A DNA stretch of 64,000 bases from Marivirga arenosa (GTDB lineage Bacteria > Bacteroidota > Bacteroidia > Cytophagales > Cyclobacteriaceae). The position numbers and the translations under genes were made by a program. The stretch is taken from NCBI RefSeq assembly GCF_030503895.2, contig NZ_CP129970.2:3829001-3893000 (forward strand), written 5' to 3'. Shown in pieces: positions 34,207 to 45,889 of this stretch. Below the pieces are notes generated by a model. It searched no databases. It was not told the DNA's origin and worked only from the letters and a program-made list of their open reading frames with translations. Position 1 is the stretch's first letter. Each line of letters opens with the position of its first letter.

Positions 34207-34674
34207 ATGAAAAATACTTTTTTAGCAATTCTATTGGTATCTGTTATAGGTTTATTTGCTTTTCAATCTGAGCCAGAGAAAAGAACAAATAAGAATAAAG
34301 AAATTGAATGGTTAAGCATTACTGAAGCTTATAAGCTAAACCAAAAAGAGCCTAGAAAAATCTTTGTAGATGTTTATACTAACTGGTGTGGATGGTGTAA
34401 AAAAATGGATAAAGAAACCTTTACTGATCCTGAAGTAGTGGATATTGTAAATGAAAAGTTTTACGCAGTAAAATTAAATGCAGAAAACCGAGATCTGATT
34501 ATAATGAACGGAGACACCACTACTCAACAGATGATTGCCAGATCAATGGGAGTTACAGGTTATCCAACAATCGTGTATATAAAAGAAGATTTTCAAACTA
34601 TCCAGCCTGTTCCTGGCTATCAGAATGCTAAGAAATTTAAAGACACTTTAGAAAAAATATTAGCCTGGAAATAA
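34207..34674 (+). CDS. Thioredoxin-fold exported protein
   Basis: About 155 residues. The ATG at 34207 gives a signal peptide (MKNTFLAILLVSVIGLFAF); an upstream TTG at 34189 is less likely. The fold is thioredoxin-like (DUF255/Thioredoxin_7 type) with an active site W-C-G-W-C (about residue 62) and the cis-Pro in GVTGYPTIVYI. Such periplasmic proteins reduce or exchange disulphides. As last gene of the metal operon it might keep cysteines of the binding proteins or the azurin in order, but that is a guess. Its 3' end forms part of a terminator hairpin. Confidence 0.9.
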   Translation: MKNTFLAILLVSVIGLFAFQSEPEKRTNKNKEIEWLSITEAYKLNQKEPRKIFVDVYTNWCGWCKKMDKETFTDPEVVDIVNEKFYAVKLNAENRDLIIMNGDTTTQQMIARSMGVTGYPTIVYIKEDFQTIQPVPGYQNAKKFKDTLEKILAWK

Positions 34675-34688
34675 TTACAGGCTAATAT
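34657..34688. terminator. Convergent terminator overlapping the thioredoxin-like stop codon
   Basis: An 11-bp perfect stem ATATTAGCCTG / CAGGCTAATAT. On the minus strand it is followed by a T-rich run, so it best serves the flavoenzyme gene ending at 34694; the left arm lies inside the last codons of the plus-strand gene. Confidence 0.75.
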
Positions 34689-34693
34689 TTATA

Positions 34694-36739
<2,046 letters not shown>

Positions 36740-36826
36740 CTAATAAATAGCAATTTATATATTCTTTTTGAAATCACTCAAAATATCGTGATTTTATCCC
36801 TATTTTCACTCCCAAATTTGAACAAA

Positions 36827-37291
36827 ATGCAAGTAATAGATAATCATAAAGCCATTAGAAATAATTTTGACAAAGCCCTAGCAAATATTGAGGCCGAACT
36901 TTTAGTCAAAATTCCAGAAGGATTTAATAATAATATACTTTGGAATTACGGTCATGTAATAGCTACTCAAAATGTGTTGATTTATGGTATGTCTGGTTTG
37001 GATTTTACTGTTCCTACAGATTTCCTAAAACAATATAAAAAAGGCAGTTTTCCTCAGGAAGTTGAAAATCCTTTAGCTGAACTAGAAGCTATTAAAATCA
37101 TATCAGAAAATGCTAATAAGCAATTAATTGAAGATATTAAAGAAGTGAAATTCAATGATTATCAGGCATATGAAACGAGCTTTGGGGTTGTATTAGAAAG
37201 TTTTAATGATGCTTTACAATTTAACAATATACACGAAAGCATGCATTTAGGTATTATTAAAACCATGAAGCAGTGTCTTATTAGAAAATAA
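36827..37291 (+). CDS. DinB/YfiT-family putative metal-dependent protein
   Basis: About 154 residues from the ATG at 36827; a GTG at 36788 would add 13 residues not typical of the family. The four-helix DinB fold is indicated by NILWNYGHVIATQNVLIYG near the start (first metal His) and the C-terminal HESMHLGIIKTM with two more His, the usual three-His site. Members are thiol transferases or of unknown function. Divergent from the flavoenzyme gene, with about 108 bp between starts. Confidence 0.88.
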   Translation: MQVIDNHKAIRNNFDKALANIEAELLVKIPEGFNNNILWNYGHVIATQNVLIYGMSGLDFTVPTDFLKQYKKGSFPQEVENPLAELEAIKIISENANKQLIEDIKEVKFNDYQAYETSFGVVLESFNDALQFNNIHESMHLGIIKTMKQCLIRK

Positions 37292-37309
37292 GTCTAAAAA
37301 CTGTTTGTT

Positions 37310-38383
37310 TTAAAGCTTTCCCCATTCTTTAGAGCGGTCATAGAAAGTCTCTCCCTTTTCAATAGTAATGGGTGAGTTAATATTATTATGATACAACTGA
37401 CCTGTACCCAAACCCTGAGGCATCTTCACTTTTAAATAAGATGCCAACTGACAGATTGCATTCAATCCAATATTAGATTCAAGCATGCTTGTCATCCACC
37501 ACCCAATATTTAAAGATTCAGCTATTTCAATCCATTCTATAGTAGAATGAATACCTCCTATCAAGCTAGGTTTTAATATGATGTATTGTGGTTGTATTTG
37601 GGTTAATAATCTCTTTTTTTCTTCTTTCATATTAATCCCAATCAATTCTTCATCTAAGGCAATTGGCAAGGGAGTTTCTCTACATAAGCTAGTCATTTCT
37701 TCAATTTGACCAGCTTTAATAGGTTGTTCAATAGAATGTAAATCCAGTTTAGCTAATTCCTTTAACTTATCTAATGCTTCGGAATCACTAAAAGCTCCAT
37801 TAGCATCCACTCTAAGGGTGATTTCATCTTTTGAATATTGGTTCCTAATAGATTGTAGTAACGAATATTCTGTTCCAAAATCAATGGCTCCAATCTTCAT
37901 TTTAATGCAATCAAAACCAGCTTTCAATTTTTCTTCAATTTGTTTTTGCATGAAATCTTCTGATCCCATCCAAATCAATCCATTTATGGAAATTCTTTCT
38001 GTCCCTTTAAAGAAATCAGTGTTAAAAATCATCTTGTTTCCACCATTCATGGCGTCCAACAAAGCTGATTCTATGGCAAACTGAATGGAAGGAAAACTTT
38101 CACTAGACATGGATTTTGCAAGCTCGAATACTCCTTCTATGCTAGTGGGTATTTCTTGCCCGATTAAGGCATTCGAAACTCTTTCTAGCTCAGGTTCCAT
38201 TTCATCCAGCTTTTCTATACTTAAACCCTTCAGTGGTCCTGCTTCCCCTACTCCGACCAACCCAGAAGAAGTATATAATTTTAAATACCAGGTATCTTTC
38301 TCTTGAAGTTTCCCTCTTGAAGTACCTGCCTCAAACTTAAATTGTAAAGTATGATGCTGAATAGATGCGCTTGTGATTTTCAT
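37310..38383 (-). CDS. menC: o-Succinylbenzoate synthase (enolase superfamily)
   Basis: A 357-residue muconate-lactonising-enzyme-type protein. Catalytic Lys pair in KMKIG, metal ligands in RVDANGAF, SIEQPI and ALDEELIG, second Lys in ILKPSLIGG. The sequence and length fit the MenC of Bacteroidota, which dehydrates SHCHC to o-succinylbenzoate in menaquinone synthesis. A dipeptide epimerase of the same superfamily cannot be fully excluded, because no other men gene lies nearby. Single gene, divergent from queA. Confidence 0.85.
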   Translation of the reverse strand: MKITSASIQHHTLQFKFEAGTSRGKLQEKDTWYLKLYTSSGLVGVGEAGPLKGLSIEKLDEMEPELERVSNALIGQEIPTSIEGVFELAKSMSSESFPSIQFAIESALLDAMNGGNKMIFNTDFFKGTERISINGLIWMGSEDFMQKQIEEKLKAGFDCIKMKIGAIDFGTEYSLLQSIRNQYSKDEITLRVDANGAFSDSEALDKLKELAKLDLHSIEQPIKAGQIEEMTSLCRETPLPIALDEELIGINMKEEKKRLLTQIQPQYIILKPSLIGGIHSTIEWIEIAESLNIGWWMTSMLESNIGLNAICQLASYLKVKMPQGLGTGQLYHNNINSPITIEKGETFYDRSKEWGKL

Positions 38384-38456
38384 TTGGAGAATTGATTTCT
38401 GCTAATTTATAAAGCTTTTGTTTGCTAAATAAAATGATTTTGAAATAATTGACTAT

Positions 38457-38464
38457 TATCTTTG
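38457..38464 (+). promoter_or_regulatory. -7 box upstream of queA
   Basis: TATCTTTG fits the TAnnTTTG consensus, 57 bases before the queA ATG. No correctly spaced TTTG -33 box is obvious. Confidence 0.45.
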
Positions 38465-38521
38465 CCTTCCTGTTTTAAGACAAGCATTATAGTATTCAGT
38501 TATACAGCATAATAATTAGAA

Positions 38522-39742
38522 ATGAGTTTATTAGAGAAGGCTTCACAAATTGATTTATCAAAGTTCAAATATGATTTACCAGATGATAGAATCGCTAAGT
38601 TTCCTCTGGAGAAAAGAGATCATTCTCAACTACTACATTATCTAAATGGGAAAATAACTCATCAACATTTTTATAACATTACAGAATTACTACCTAAAAA
38701 TAGTAGTTTGATATTTAACAACACGAAAGTAATCCCTGCTCGCATTCATTTTAAAAAGCAAAGCGGGGCAAATGTTGAAATCTTTCTGTTATCACCCGTG
38801 GAGCCTACTCCTGAAGTTGCCCAAGCTATGCTCGTAAAGGGAAAGTGTGTATGGCATTGTATGATTGGAAACAGAAAAAGATGGAAAGAAAAAGATCAAT
38901 TAGAACGCTTTTTTGAAACGAAAAATGGAAAAGTGAAAGTTACTGCTTCTTATTATAATCACGAAGAAAACTTCATCCAATTTAAATGGGATAATGATAC
39001 TATTCCATTTGTTGAAATAGTTGAAATGATGGGAAGTACTCCTCTTCCACCCTATTTGAATAGATCAGCCACAGAGGAAGATAAGCCTAGATATCAAACG
39101 GTTTATTCAAAAAATGAAGGTGCTGTAGCAGCTCCTACAGCAGGCTTACATTTTACTGATGAGATACTCTCTCAAATACAAAAATCACACAATATTCATG
39201 AGCTTACACTTCACGTAGGAGCTGGAACTTTTCAGCCCATTAAAACAGATAATGTGATTGAGCATGATATGCATTGTGAGCAAATTCAAATGGAAAAGTC
39301 AACCATTGAATTTTTAGCTAGTACTGAAGATCAAATCATTGCAGTAGGTACTACCTCAATTAGAACATTAGAAAGTGCCTATTGGTATGGTATTCAATTA
39401 ATAAAAGAATCAAAAAAAGAGTTTAATATCAAAAAGCTTTATCCTTACGAGATTGGTTTTGATCATCTTCCATCTAGAAAGGAAAGTTTCCGGGCTATCT
39501 TAAATCATATGGAAGAGGAAAATATTGAAAGTATTCATGGCGATACTGAAATATTTATCTTCCCTGGCTACGAATTTCAAGTGGTAAACGGATTAATTAC
39601 TAATTTTCATCAACCGGAATCAACTCTGATTCTATTAATTTCCGCTTTTATTGGGGATGATTGGAAAAAAGTATACGATGCTGCTTTAGATCATGATTAT
39701 CGCTTTCTTTCCTATGGTGACTCTTCTTTATTAATTCCATGA
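38522..39742 (+). CDS. queA: S-adenosylmethionine:tRNA ribosyltransferase-isomerase
   Basis: A 406-residue QueA. It builds the epoxyqueuosine ring on preQ1-modified tRNA using the ribose of S-adenosylmethionine. Typical segments are present: FKYDLPDDRIAKFPLEKRDHSQLL at the N-terminus, LIFNNTKVIPARI, VAAPTAGLHFTDEIL, LTLHVGAGTFQPIK, VVNGLITNFHQPESTLILLISAF and RFLSYGDSSLLI. The length is a little above the usual ~345-410 range limits of the two subtypes. No other queuosine gene adjoins it; the PTPS gene at 13574 carries the wrong motif spacing for QueD. Confidence 0.96.
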   Translation: MSLLEKASQIDLSKFKYDLPDDRIAKFPLEKRDHSQLLHYLNGKITHQHFYNITELLPKNSSLIFNNTKVIPARIHFKKQSGANVEIFLLSPVEPTPEVAQAMLVKGKCVWHCMIGNRKRWKEKDQLERFFETKNGKVKVTASYYNHEENFIQFKWDNDTIPFVEIVEMMGSTPLPPYLNRSATEEDKPRYQTVYSKNEGAVAAPTAGLHFTDEILSQIQKSHNIHELTLHVGAGTFQPIKTDNVIEHDMHCEQIQMEKSTIEFLASTEDQIIAVGTTSIRTLESAYWYGIQLIKESKKEFNIKKLYPYEIGFDHLPSRKESFRAILNHMEEENIESIHGDTEIFIFPGYEFQVVNGLITNFHQPESTLILLISAFIGDDWKKVYDAALDHDYRFLSYGDSSLLIP

Positions 39743-39858
39743 ATTAAAATAATCACTGATAAAAAAATCTTTGACTGGGATTAAATTAAACGGTAATAAT
39801 TTTCCTATTACATCTCATTTCCATTACTTTCATATCTATTGTAATTATTTTATAGTTT

Positions 39859-40749
39859 ATGGAAGCATTTCAAAAAGGCTTTGAAGATTTCTGGAAAAAA
39901 TTCACCGACTTATTAAATATTGTAATATTCGATATCAAAGGTTCTGATTTCACTTTACTCACCTTACTGTTTATCATAATATCGAGTGTATTACTAGTTT
40001 TTATTTCTAAAAGATTAAGTAAACTATTGGTAAATAAAGTTTTAAATCGCTACATAAAGGATATTGGCGTAACAAACTCAATAGGTACTATATTTCGATA
40101 TTTAGTGATCGTAATTGGATTTATTACTATTTTCCAATCTGCTGGCTTTGATCTAAGTACCTTAGGTCTTCTAGCCGGTGCCTTAGGGGTTGGTATTGGT
40201 TTTGGTTTGCAAAATGTGACCAACAATTTTATTTCCGGAATCATCATATTATTTGAAAGACCAATTAAAGTTGGAGACAGAATTGAGGTGGGAGACATTA
40301 ATGGCGATGTGCAATCTATATCCATGCGGTCCACCACAGTGATTACAAATGATAATATTTCGGTTATTGTTCCGAATTCAGAATTCATTAATAGCCAAGT
40401 CATAAATTGGAGTCACAACGACAGAAGAGTTCGTTTTAAATTTCCAATCGGTGTATCTTATAATGAGGACCCTGAATTTGTTAAGAAATTGGTTCTAGAA
40501 GTTGCTAAAGAAGATGTAGGTGTACTTAATAATCCCGGACCTGATTTGTGGTTTACAGGTTATGGGGATAGCTCTTTAGACTTCAATCTGGTAGTTTGGA
40601 CTTCTGATTACATCCAAAGACCAAGTGTATTAAAAAGCAGATTATATTACGCAATATTCAAGAAATTTGGAGAACACAATATCGAAATACCTTTCCCTCA
40701 AAGAGATTTACATATTCGATCTGGTTTAGAAAAAACACTTATAAAATAA
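39859..40749 (+). CDS. MscS-family mechanosensitive channel
   Basis: A 296-residue small-conductance mechanosensitive channel. Membrane helices at about 35-55 and 75-95, then the pore-lining TM3 with its Gly/Ala pattern (LLAGALGVGIGFGLQNVTNNFISG), the beta domain (FERPIKVGDRIEVGDINGDVQSISMRSTTV) and the alpha/beta C-terminal cage. Channels of this type open under membrane tension and release solutes in hypo-osmotic shock. Single gene between queA and the serine gene. Confidence 0.95.
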   Translation: MEAFQKGFEDFWKKFTDLLNIVIFDIKGSDFTLLTLLFIIISSVLLVFISKRLSKLLVNKVLNRYIKDIGVTNSIGTIFRYLVIVIGFITIFQSAGFDLSTLGLLAGALGVGIGFGLQNVTNNFISGIIILFERPIKVGDRIEVGDINGDVQSISMRSTTVITNDNISVIVPNSEFINSQVINWSHNDRRVRFKFPIGVSYNEDPEFVKKLVLEVAKEDVGVLNNPGPDLWFTGYGDSSLDFNLVVWTSDYIQRPSVLKSRLYYAIFKKFGEHNIEIPFPQRDLHIRSGLEKTLIK

Positions 40750-40869
40750 TATCAATCAAACTCACCGGTTTGAGTTAAAATAACATTATTATGAGATAAA
40801 ATAGATGCATATAAATACAACATTATATTGCGAATTTTGAGTCTCAGAAAAATAGAAAATTAAAATACA

Positions 40870-42756
40870 ATGGATAAATATTTCATCATAGATTTTGATA
40901 GTACCCTCACTAGAGTAGAAGCAATGGATCTATTGGCTACTATTTCTCTTCAAGGCTTACCTCAAAAAGAAGCTGCTGAAAAAAGGATAAAAGAGCTTAC
41001 TGATTTAGGAATGAATGGTGAAATTTCATTTAGAGACTCGTTGAAAGAAAGATTATTATTATTAGAAGCTCATGAAGCGCATTTATCTCCTTTAATAGAT
41101 TTATTAAAGAAGCAAGTCTCAAAGTCATTCGAAAGAAATAAAGACTTTTTTAATAAATATGCTGAATCTGTTTATGTCATATCCAGTGGATTTAAAGAAT
41201 ACATCACTCCTATTGTTACTGAATTAGGAATCAAAGAATCTCATATTTTTGCGAACGATTTACTTTTTGATGATCAGGGAAAGGTAAATGGCTTTAATGA
41301 AGAAAATCCTTTATCACGAGATGGCGGTAAAGCAGAAATCATCAGAAAACTAGACCTTGATGGTGATATTTATGTAATTGGTGACGGTCATAATGATTAC
41401 GAAATAAAAGCAGCAGGATTAGCCAATAAATTTTATGCATTTACTGAAAATGTCAGCCGTGAAAAAGTAATGGAGAAAGCTGATCATATCGCTCCTTCCT
41501 TAGAAGAAATACTTTTTGAAAATAAGATTAATTCTGCTTTCTCATATCCTAAAAATCGAATTAAGGTCCTTTTACTTGAAAACGTTCATCATAAAGGCGT
41601 TGAGTTATTGGAGAAAGAAGGATTCACTGTTGAAGAATATCCTGCGGGATTAGATGAAGATGAATTAGCTGAAAAGATAAAAGGGGTTTCTATTTTAGGT
41701 ATCCGATCGAAAACTCAAGTAACCGCAAAAGTGTTGGAAAATGCCAACAGATTAATGGCGATTGGAGCATTCTGCATTGGTACTAATCAAATTGATTTGG
41801 AAACTGCTCAGGAAAAAGGTATTGCTGTATTTAATGCTCCATTTAGCAATACACGATCTGTTGTTGAGCTTGCCATCGGTCAAATTATTATGCTTACTCG
41901 TAATATTTTTGATAAGTCAGTATTAATGCACCAAGGAAAATGGGATAAATCGGCAACAGGTAGTAAAGAGATTAGAGGAAAGAAATTGGGTATCATTGGA
42001 TATGGAAATATTGGAGCTCAGCTTTCTGTAGTTGCTGAAAGCATTGGGTTAGATGTTTGCTATTATGATTTAGAAGAAAAACTAGCATTAGGGAATGCAA
42101 ATAAGATGGGGAGTCTTCGAGAATTACTAGAAACGTCTGATATCATCAGTTTACATGTAGATGGCAGGCCTGAAAACAAAAATATTATTGGTGAGAAGGA
42201 ATTTGAATTAATGAAAGAGGGAGTAATATTCATTAATCTAAGTAGAGGCCATGTAGTAGATATTCAAGCATTGAAAACCAATGTAGAATCAGGCAAAATA
42301 AAAGGTTGTGCAGTAGATGTATTTCCTGAAGAACCAAAGAGTAATAAGGATCCATTTGAATCTGAACTAAAAGGACTACCTAACACAATTTTAACTCCAC
42401 ATATCGGAGGAAGCACAGAAGAGGCTCAGGAAAATATAGGCAACTTTGTACCGAATAGAATCATGGAGTATATCAATACGGGAACAACCACTAATAGTGT
42501 AAATTTTCCGAATTTAACCTTACCTAGGTTACAAAATGCGCACAGATTAATACATATACATAAAAATGTCCCTGGTATCATCGCTAAGATCAATCAATTA
42601 TTTGCCAAACATGAGATTAATATTGCTGGGCAATACTTAAAGACAAATGAAAAGATTGGTTATGTTATTACTGATATTGAAAAGGCTTATTCCGATGATT
42701 TAATTAAAGAGCTAAGAGCAATTGATAACACCATTAAGTTTAGAGTACTTTATTAA
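40870..42756 (+). CDS. SerB-SerA fusion: HAD phosphoserine phosphatase + D-3-phosphoglycerate dehydrogenase
   Basis: 628 residues. The N-terminal part (1 to about 215) is a HAD-IB phosphatase with the motifs D8-F-D10-S-T12, SSGF, Lys in SRDGGKAE and GDGHNDYE. The C-terminal part (about 230-628) is a D-isomer-specific 2-hydroxyacid dehydrogenase of the SerA type: nucleotide motif GIIGYGNIGAQLS, catalytic RPENKN and HIGGSTEEAQENIG regions, and an ACT-type regulatory domain at the end (HIHKNVPGIIAKINQLF...). It joins the first and last steps of phosphorylated serine synthesis. No transaminase (serC) is fused or adjacent. Confidence 0.94.
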   Translation: MDKYFIIDFDSTLTRVEAMDLLATISLQGLPQKEAAEKRIKELTDLGMNGEISFRDSLKERLLLLEAHEAHLSPLIDLLKKQVSKSFERNKDFFNKYAESVYVISSGFKEYITPIVTELGIKESHIFANDLLFDDQGKVNGFNEENPLSRDGGKAEIIRKLDLDGDIYVIGDGHNDYEIKAAGLANKFYAFTENVSREKVMEKADHIAPSLEEILFENKINSAFSYPKNRIKVLLLENVHHKGVELLEKEGFTVEEYPAGLDEDELAEKIKGVSILGIRSKTQVTAKVLENANRLMAIGAFCIGTNQIDLETAQEKGIAVFNAPFSNTRSVVELAIGQIIMLTRNIFDKSVLMHQGKWDKSATGSKEIRGKKLGIIGYGNIGAQLSVVAESIGLDVCYYDLEEKLALGNANKMGSLRELLETSDIISLHVDGRPENKNIIGEKEFELMKEGVIFINLSRGHVVDIQALKTNVESGKIKGCAVDVFPEEPKSNKDPFESELKGLPNTILTPHIGGSTEEAQENIGNFVPNRIMEYINTGTTTNSVNFPNLTLPRLQNAHRLIHIHKNVPGIIAKINQLFAKHEINIAGQYLKTNEKIGYVITDIEKAYSDDLIKELRAIDNTIKFRVLY

Positions 42757-42763
42757 TATTATA

Positions 42764-42807
42764 GAACCACTATAAAGCTTTATCAAATCTTATCTTTATA
42801 GTGGTTC
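42764..42807. terminator. Convergent terminator inside the end of the histidine kinase gene
   Basis: A 14-bp perfect stem GAACCACTATAAAG / CTTTATAGTGGTTC, followed on the plus strand by CTTTATTTT. It ends the serB-serA message, and the stem also codes for the last residues of the convergent kinase gene. Confidence 0.75.
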
Positions 42808-44689
42808 CTTTATTTTCCTCAGAATCAATTAATAATTCTCCTTCATTTAGATTCACAAATTCTTGGCATAACATTAGCCCTAAACCTGTACCTGTTTCAC
42901 CTTCGGTACCTCGAATACTATGTTTTGATTCTAATTTAAATACATTTTCTTTTATTTGATCTGGCATTCCAACACCATTATCTTCTACTATAATTTCTAC
43001 TTTATCATTTAATTCCTGAGCAGATAACTTAATAACTCCACCCCTTTTGGTAAATTTAATAGCGTTATTTAGCAAATTCCTGATCACAAATTCTAACTGA
43101 TTTTGATCCACACAAATTTTCAAGTTTTCTCCTATTTCTAATTTTAAATCAATATCCTTTTTAGAAGCTATGTTTCGATAAAGAGCATATATAGGTTGAA
43201 CACTTTCAGCTACATTCAATGTAATTTTATCTACACTAACGTCCTCCATTTGTATTCTTGCCCAATTAATCAGATTATCAGCCATTTTAATGGTATTACC
43301 TACTGAGGTCTTAATCTCATTGCTAAAATTTTTGATATCCTCTTTAGAAAAGCTGTCAAAATGATCAGATAAAATATCTGTGAATGATTTTAATGAATTG
43401 AGTGGGCTTTTAAGATCATGAGCTACAATACTAAAGAACTTATTCTTAGTGTTATTTAGCTTCTCCAAATGATTCTTTTGAGTCTGGATTATCATTTGCT
43501 GTCTCGCCAACTTTTTATTCTTTTTAATATTAATATAAAGGGACCAAACCAATATGATAAGAATAATCAGTACAGAAATGATTCCAAAATAGGCTAACTG
43601 GAGCCTAGTAGCTTGAATTAAATTTGATTTTTCGAGCTTATTATTCACTTTTTGCAGATAATAAGAATCCTCAACAGATTTTATTAATTCAAATTGATTA
43701 TTCAGTTGGAGATCTTTTCTTTTTGTATTGATACTTTGAAATTCAGATAAATAAAATTGTAATGAATCGAATTGTTCTGAATTTGCATAATACTTTATGA
43801 GTTTTAAGTAAATAACTGAAAGCTCATCATCTAATAATGTTAAATTACTATATTCGATTGCTTGTTTTAGGTAATCAAGCATCAGTTGGTTTTGATTTAA
43901 CTCATAATAGATATCTGAAAGGTTTATAAGTGCATCTACTGTAGCTAATTTTTGGGACTTATCACCTAGTTTTTTAGATATCTCTAGTACTTTTTCAAAG
44001 TTTATAATAGCAGAATCTTTATTTCCGATCTTATATTCTAATTTCCCTAAAATATTGTAACATGAGGATAAAACTGATAATTTATTAAGATCAGAATTAA
44101 TTTGAATTGACTCTTTGACCAATTCTCGACTTTTTTCAAACTCACCACCTAATAAATAAGATTCCGCCAAATTATGGGTAGCTACTCCAATTCTGCTCTT
44201 ATTTCCAAGACTTCTAAATATAATGAGAGACTTTTCATGGTAGTCAATTTGCTCCTCTATTCTTTTAAGTCTTTTGTAATAATGCCCTAATGAAACATAT
44301 ACATTTGCAATTCCTAAGGAGTCGTTTCTACTCTTAAATATATCTAAGGCTTGTAGAAAGAACTCCAAACTTTGGAAGTGATTATCATTCTGTGAATAAA
44401 TACTTCCTAATATTCTGTAAGCACTTGCAATACCTGCAGAATCATTTATTTCCTTAGATAAAACTAATGCTTTCTCAGCATTATTAATTGACTTTACCTG
44501 ATTAACAAATGAATACTCTCGTGCTAATAAATTATAGAGCCTAATTCTAGTTTTCCTATCCAAATGATTTAAATAGATTGAATCTTCTAATTCGGAAATA
44601 CTTTGAGAAAACGATTTAGGCAAACTCATAATTATTAAACCTATTATCGATATACTAAATACTATGAAATGATTAAATCGAATATTCAT
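42770..44689 (-). CDS. TPR-containing sensor histidine kinase
   Basis: A 639-residue kinase. Signal peptide (ending near FSQ, residue 29), five or more TPR units (about 70-330), one membrane helix (about 366-386), a coiled linker, HisKA domain with the phospho-acceptor VAHDLKSPLNSLK, and an HATPase with N box (NNAIKFTKRGG), G1 (DNGVGMP) and G2 (GTGLGLML). The periplasmic TPR sensor type is common in Bacteroidota. There is no response regulator next to it, so its partner is elsewhere. The 3' end takes part in the convergent terminator. Confidence 0.94.
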   Translation of the reverse strand: MNIRFNHFIVFSISIIGLIIMSLPKSFSQSISELEDSIYLNHLDRKTRIRLYNLLAREYSFVNQVKSINNAEKALVLSKEINDSAGIASAYRILGSIYSQNDNHFQSLEFFLQALDIFKSRNDSLGIANVYVSLGHYYKRLKRIEEQIDYHEKSLIIFRSLGNKSRIGVATHNLAESYLLGGEFEKSRELVKESIQINSDLNKLSVLSSCYNILGKLEYKIGNKDSAIINFEKVLEISKKLGDKSQKLATVDALINLSDIYYELNQNQLMLDYLKQAIEYSNLTLLDDELSVIYLKLIKYYANSEQFDSLQFYLSEFQSINTKRKDLQLNNQFELIKSVEDSYYLQKVNNKLEKSNLIQATRLQLAYFGIISVLIILIILVWSLYINIKKNKKLARQQMIIQTQKNHLEKLNNTKNKFFSIVAHDLKSPLNSLKSFTDILSDHFDSFSKEDIKNFSNEIKTSVGNTIKMADNLINWARIQMEDVSVDKITLNVAESVQPIYALYRNIASKKDIDLKLEIGENLKICVDQNQLEFVIRNLLNNAIKFTKRGGVIKLSAQELNDKVEIIVEDNGVGMPDQIKENVFKLESKHSIRGTEGETGTGLGLMLCQEFVNLNEGELLIDSEENKGTTIKIRFDKAL

Positions 44690-44776
44690 TATAGGTAATC
44701 ATTCTAAAGTTGAATTTCTTTGTTTAAATTAACAAAATAGTAAAATAATAATAAATTTTACACAGATTTAACCTTC

Positions 44777-44784
44777 TAACTTTG
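44777..44784 (+). promoter_or_regulatory. -7 box upstream of the TspO-like gene
   Basis: TAACTTTG fits TAnnTTTG, 68 bases before the ATG; a TTTTA stretch about 18 bases upstream could be the -33 element. Confidence 0.4.
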
Positions 44785-44851
44785 GATACAAATAATTTAA
44801 ACAATAATAACATATAAAGTTCTTATTTGTTGAACCATAAATTTTTTAAGC

Positions 44852-45637
44852 ATGAAAAAACTAATTGGAATACTTAATTTAATATCTGTTGTTCTTATCA
44901 TTTATTGGAATTATGTTGTGAGTACAGGTGCTATTAATGGCAACCAAATGGGAAAATTAAGTGATGATATTAATAGCTTGTTTACACCTGCTGGTTATGC
45001 TTTTTCTATTTGGGGCATTATTTATACAGGTCTTTTAATTAATGCCTTTTGGTACCTAATTCAAGCGTTCCGGAATAAATATAATGATACATTAGCTCAA
45101 CAAGGAATATGGTTAATTGTGGCAAATGTAGCTTCTGGAGCTTGGTTATGGTTTTGGTTAAATGAGCAGTTTCTAATTTCTGTATTTTGCATGCTAGGTA
45201 TTTTAATCTCATTAATGGTAGCCATTGTAAAGTTAAATATGGAAAAATGGGATGCTCCAAAATCAATCATCGGATTTGTTTGGTGGCCTATTAGTTTATA
45301 TGCAGGTTGGATTACGGTGGCAACTGTTACCAATATTGCTGCCTATTTAAAAACTGAAAATTTTAGTGCATTATTTAGTGAAGAAGTTTGGACTATCATT
45401 ATGATATTAATCACTACGATATTGTTTCTTTATTTCCTTTATACAAGATTTATGAGAGAATTTAACGCGGTAGCAGTTTGGGCGTTAATCGCCATAGCAG
45501 TTGAACAATGGGAAGCTTTTCAAGCTATATCCTATACTGCTATTTCCTGTGCTATTATAATTACCATACTATCAATAATTCAAGGATTTAAATACAGAAA
45601 AAGCAATCCCTTTTACCCTGATTTTTTAAAGAAATAA
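44852..45637 (+). CDS. TspO/MBR-related tryptophan-rich membrane protein
   Basis: A 261-residue integral membrane protein with six or seven helices. It carries the segments FTPAGYAFSIWGIIYTGLL, ASGAWLWFWLNEQFLISVFCM and WWPISLYAGWITVATVTN, rich in Trp and similar to the TspO/MBR group, though longer than classic ~160-residue TspO proteins. TspO members bind porphyrins and respond to light or oxygen; for this longer subgroup the role is unknown. Divergent from the histidine kinase gene. Confidence 0.85.
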   Translation: MKKLIGILNLISVVLIIYWNYVVSTGAINGNQMGKLSDDINSLFTPAGYAFSIWGIIYTGLLINAFWYLIQAFRNKYNDTLAQQGIWLIVANVASGAWLWFWLNEQFLISVFCMLGILISLMVAIVKLNMEKWDAPKSIIGFVWWPISLYAGWITVATVTNIAAYLKTENFSALFSEEVWTIIMILITTILFLYFLYTRFMREFNAVAVWALIAIAVEQWEAFQAISYTAISCAIIITILSIIQGFKYRKSNPFYPDFLKK

Positions 45638-45640
45638 AAA

Positions 45641-45669
45641 AAACCTCTCGATTGTGAATTGAGAGGTTT
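45641..45669. terminator. Bidirectional terminator after the TspO-like gene
   Basis: Stem AAACCTCTC / GAGAGGTTT. The longer T-run is on the minus strand, so it also blocks read-through from the large FG-GAP gene towards the TspO-like gene. Confidence 0.75.
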
Positions 45670-45889
45670 CAAAACTTTTTCAGTAACCTTTAAAATTATT
45701 TAACAATTAAAATATAACTACCTAGTTTTAGGTAAAACCAATAAGAAATTGTAAAATATTCTACATAAATCAATTATGAACACCAAATCATATTACTTAA
45801 CATTTTCTATCATTTAGCTCTTTCATCATCTTCAGTAGGACTGTAAATTTAATTCAAAATATAATGCTACTCTTTTATTTCATTATACA

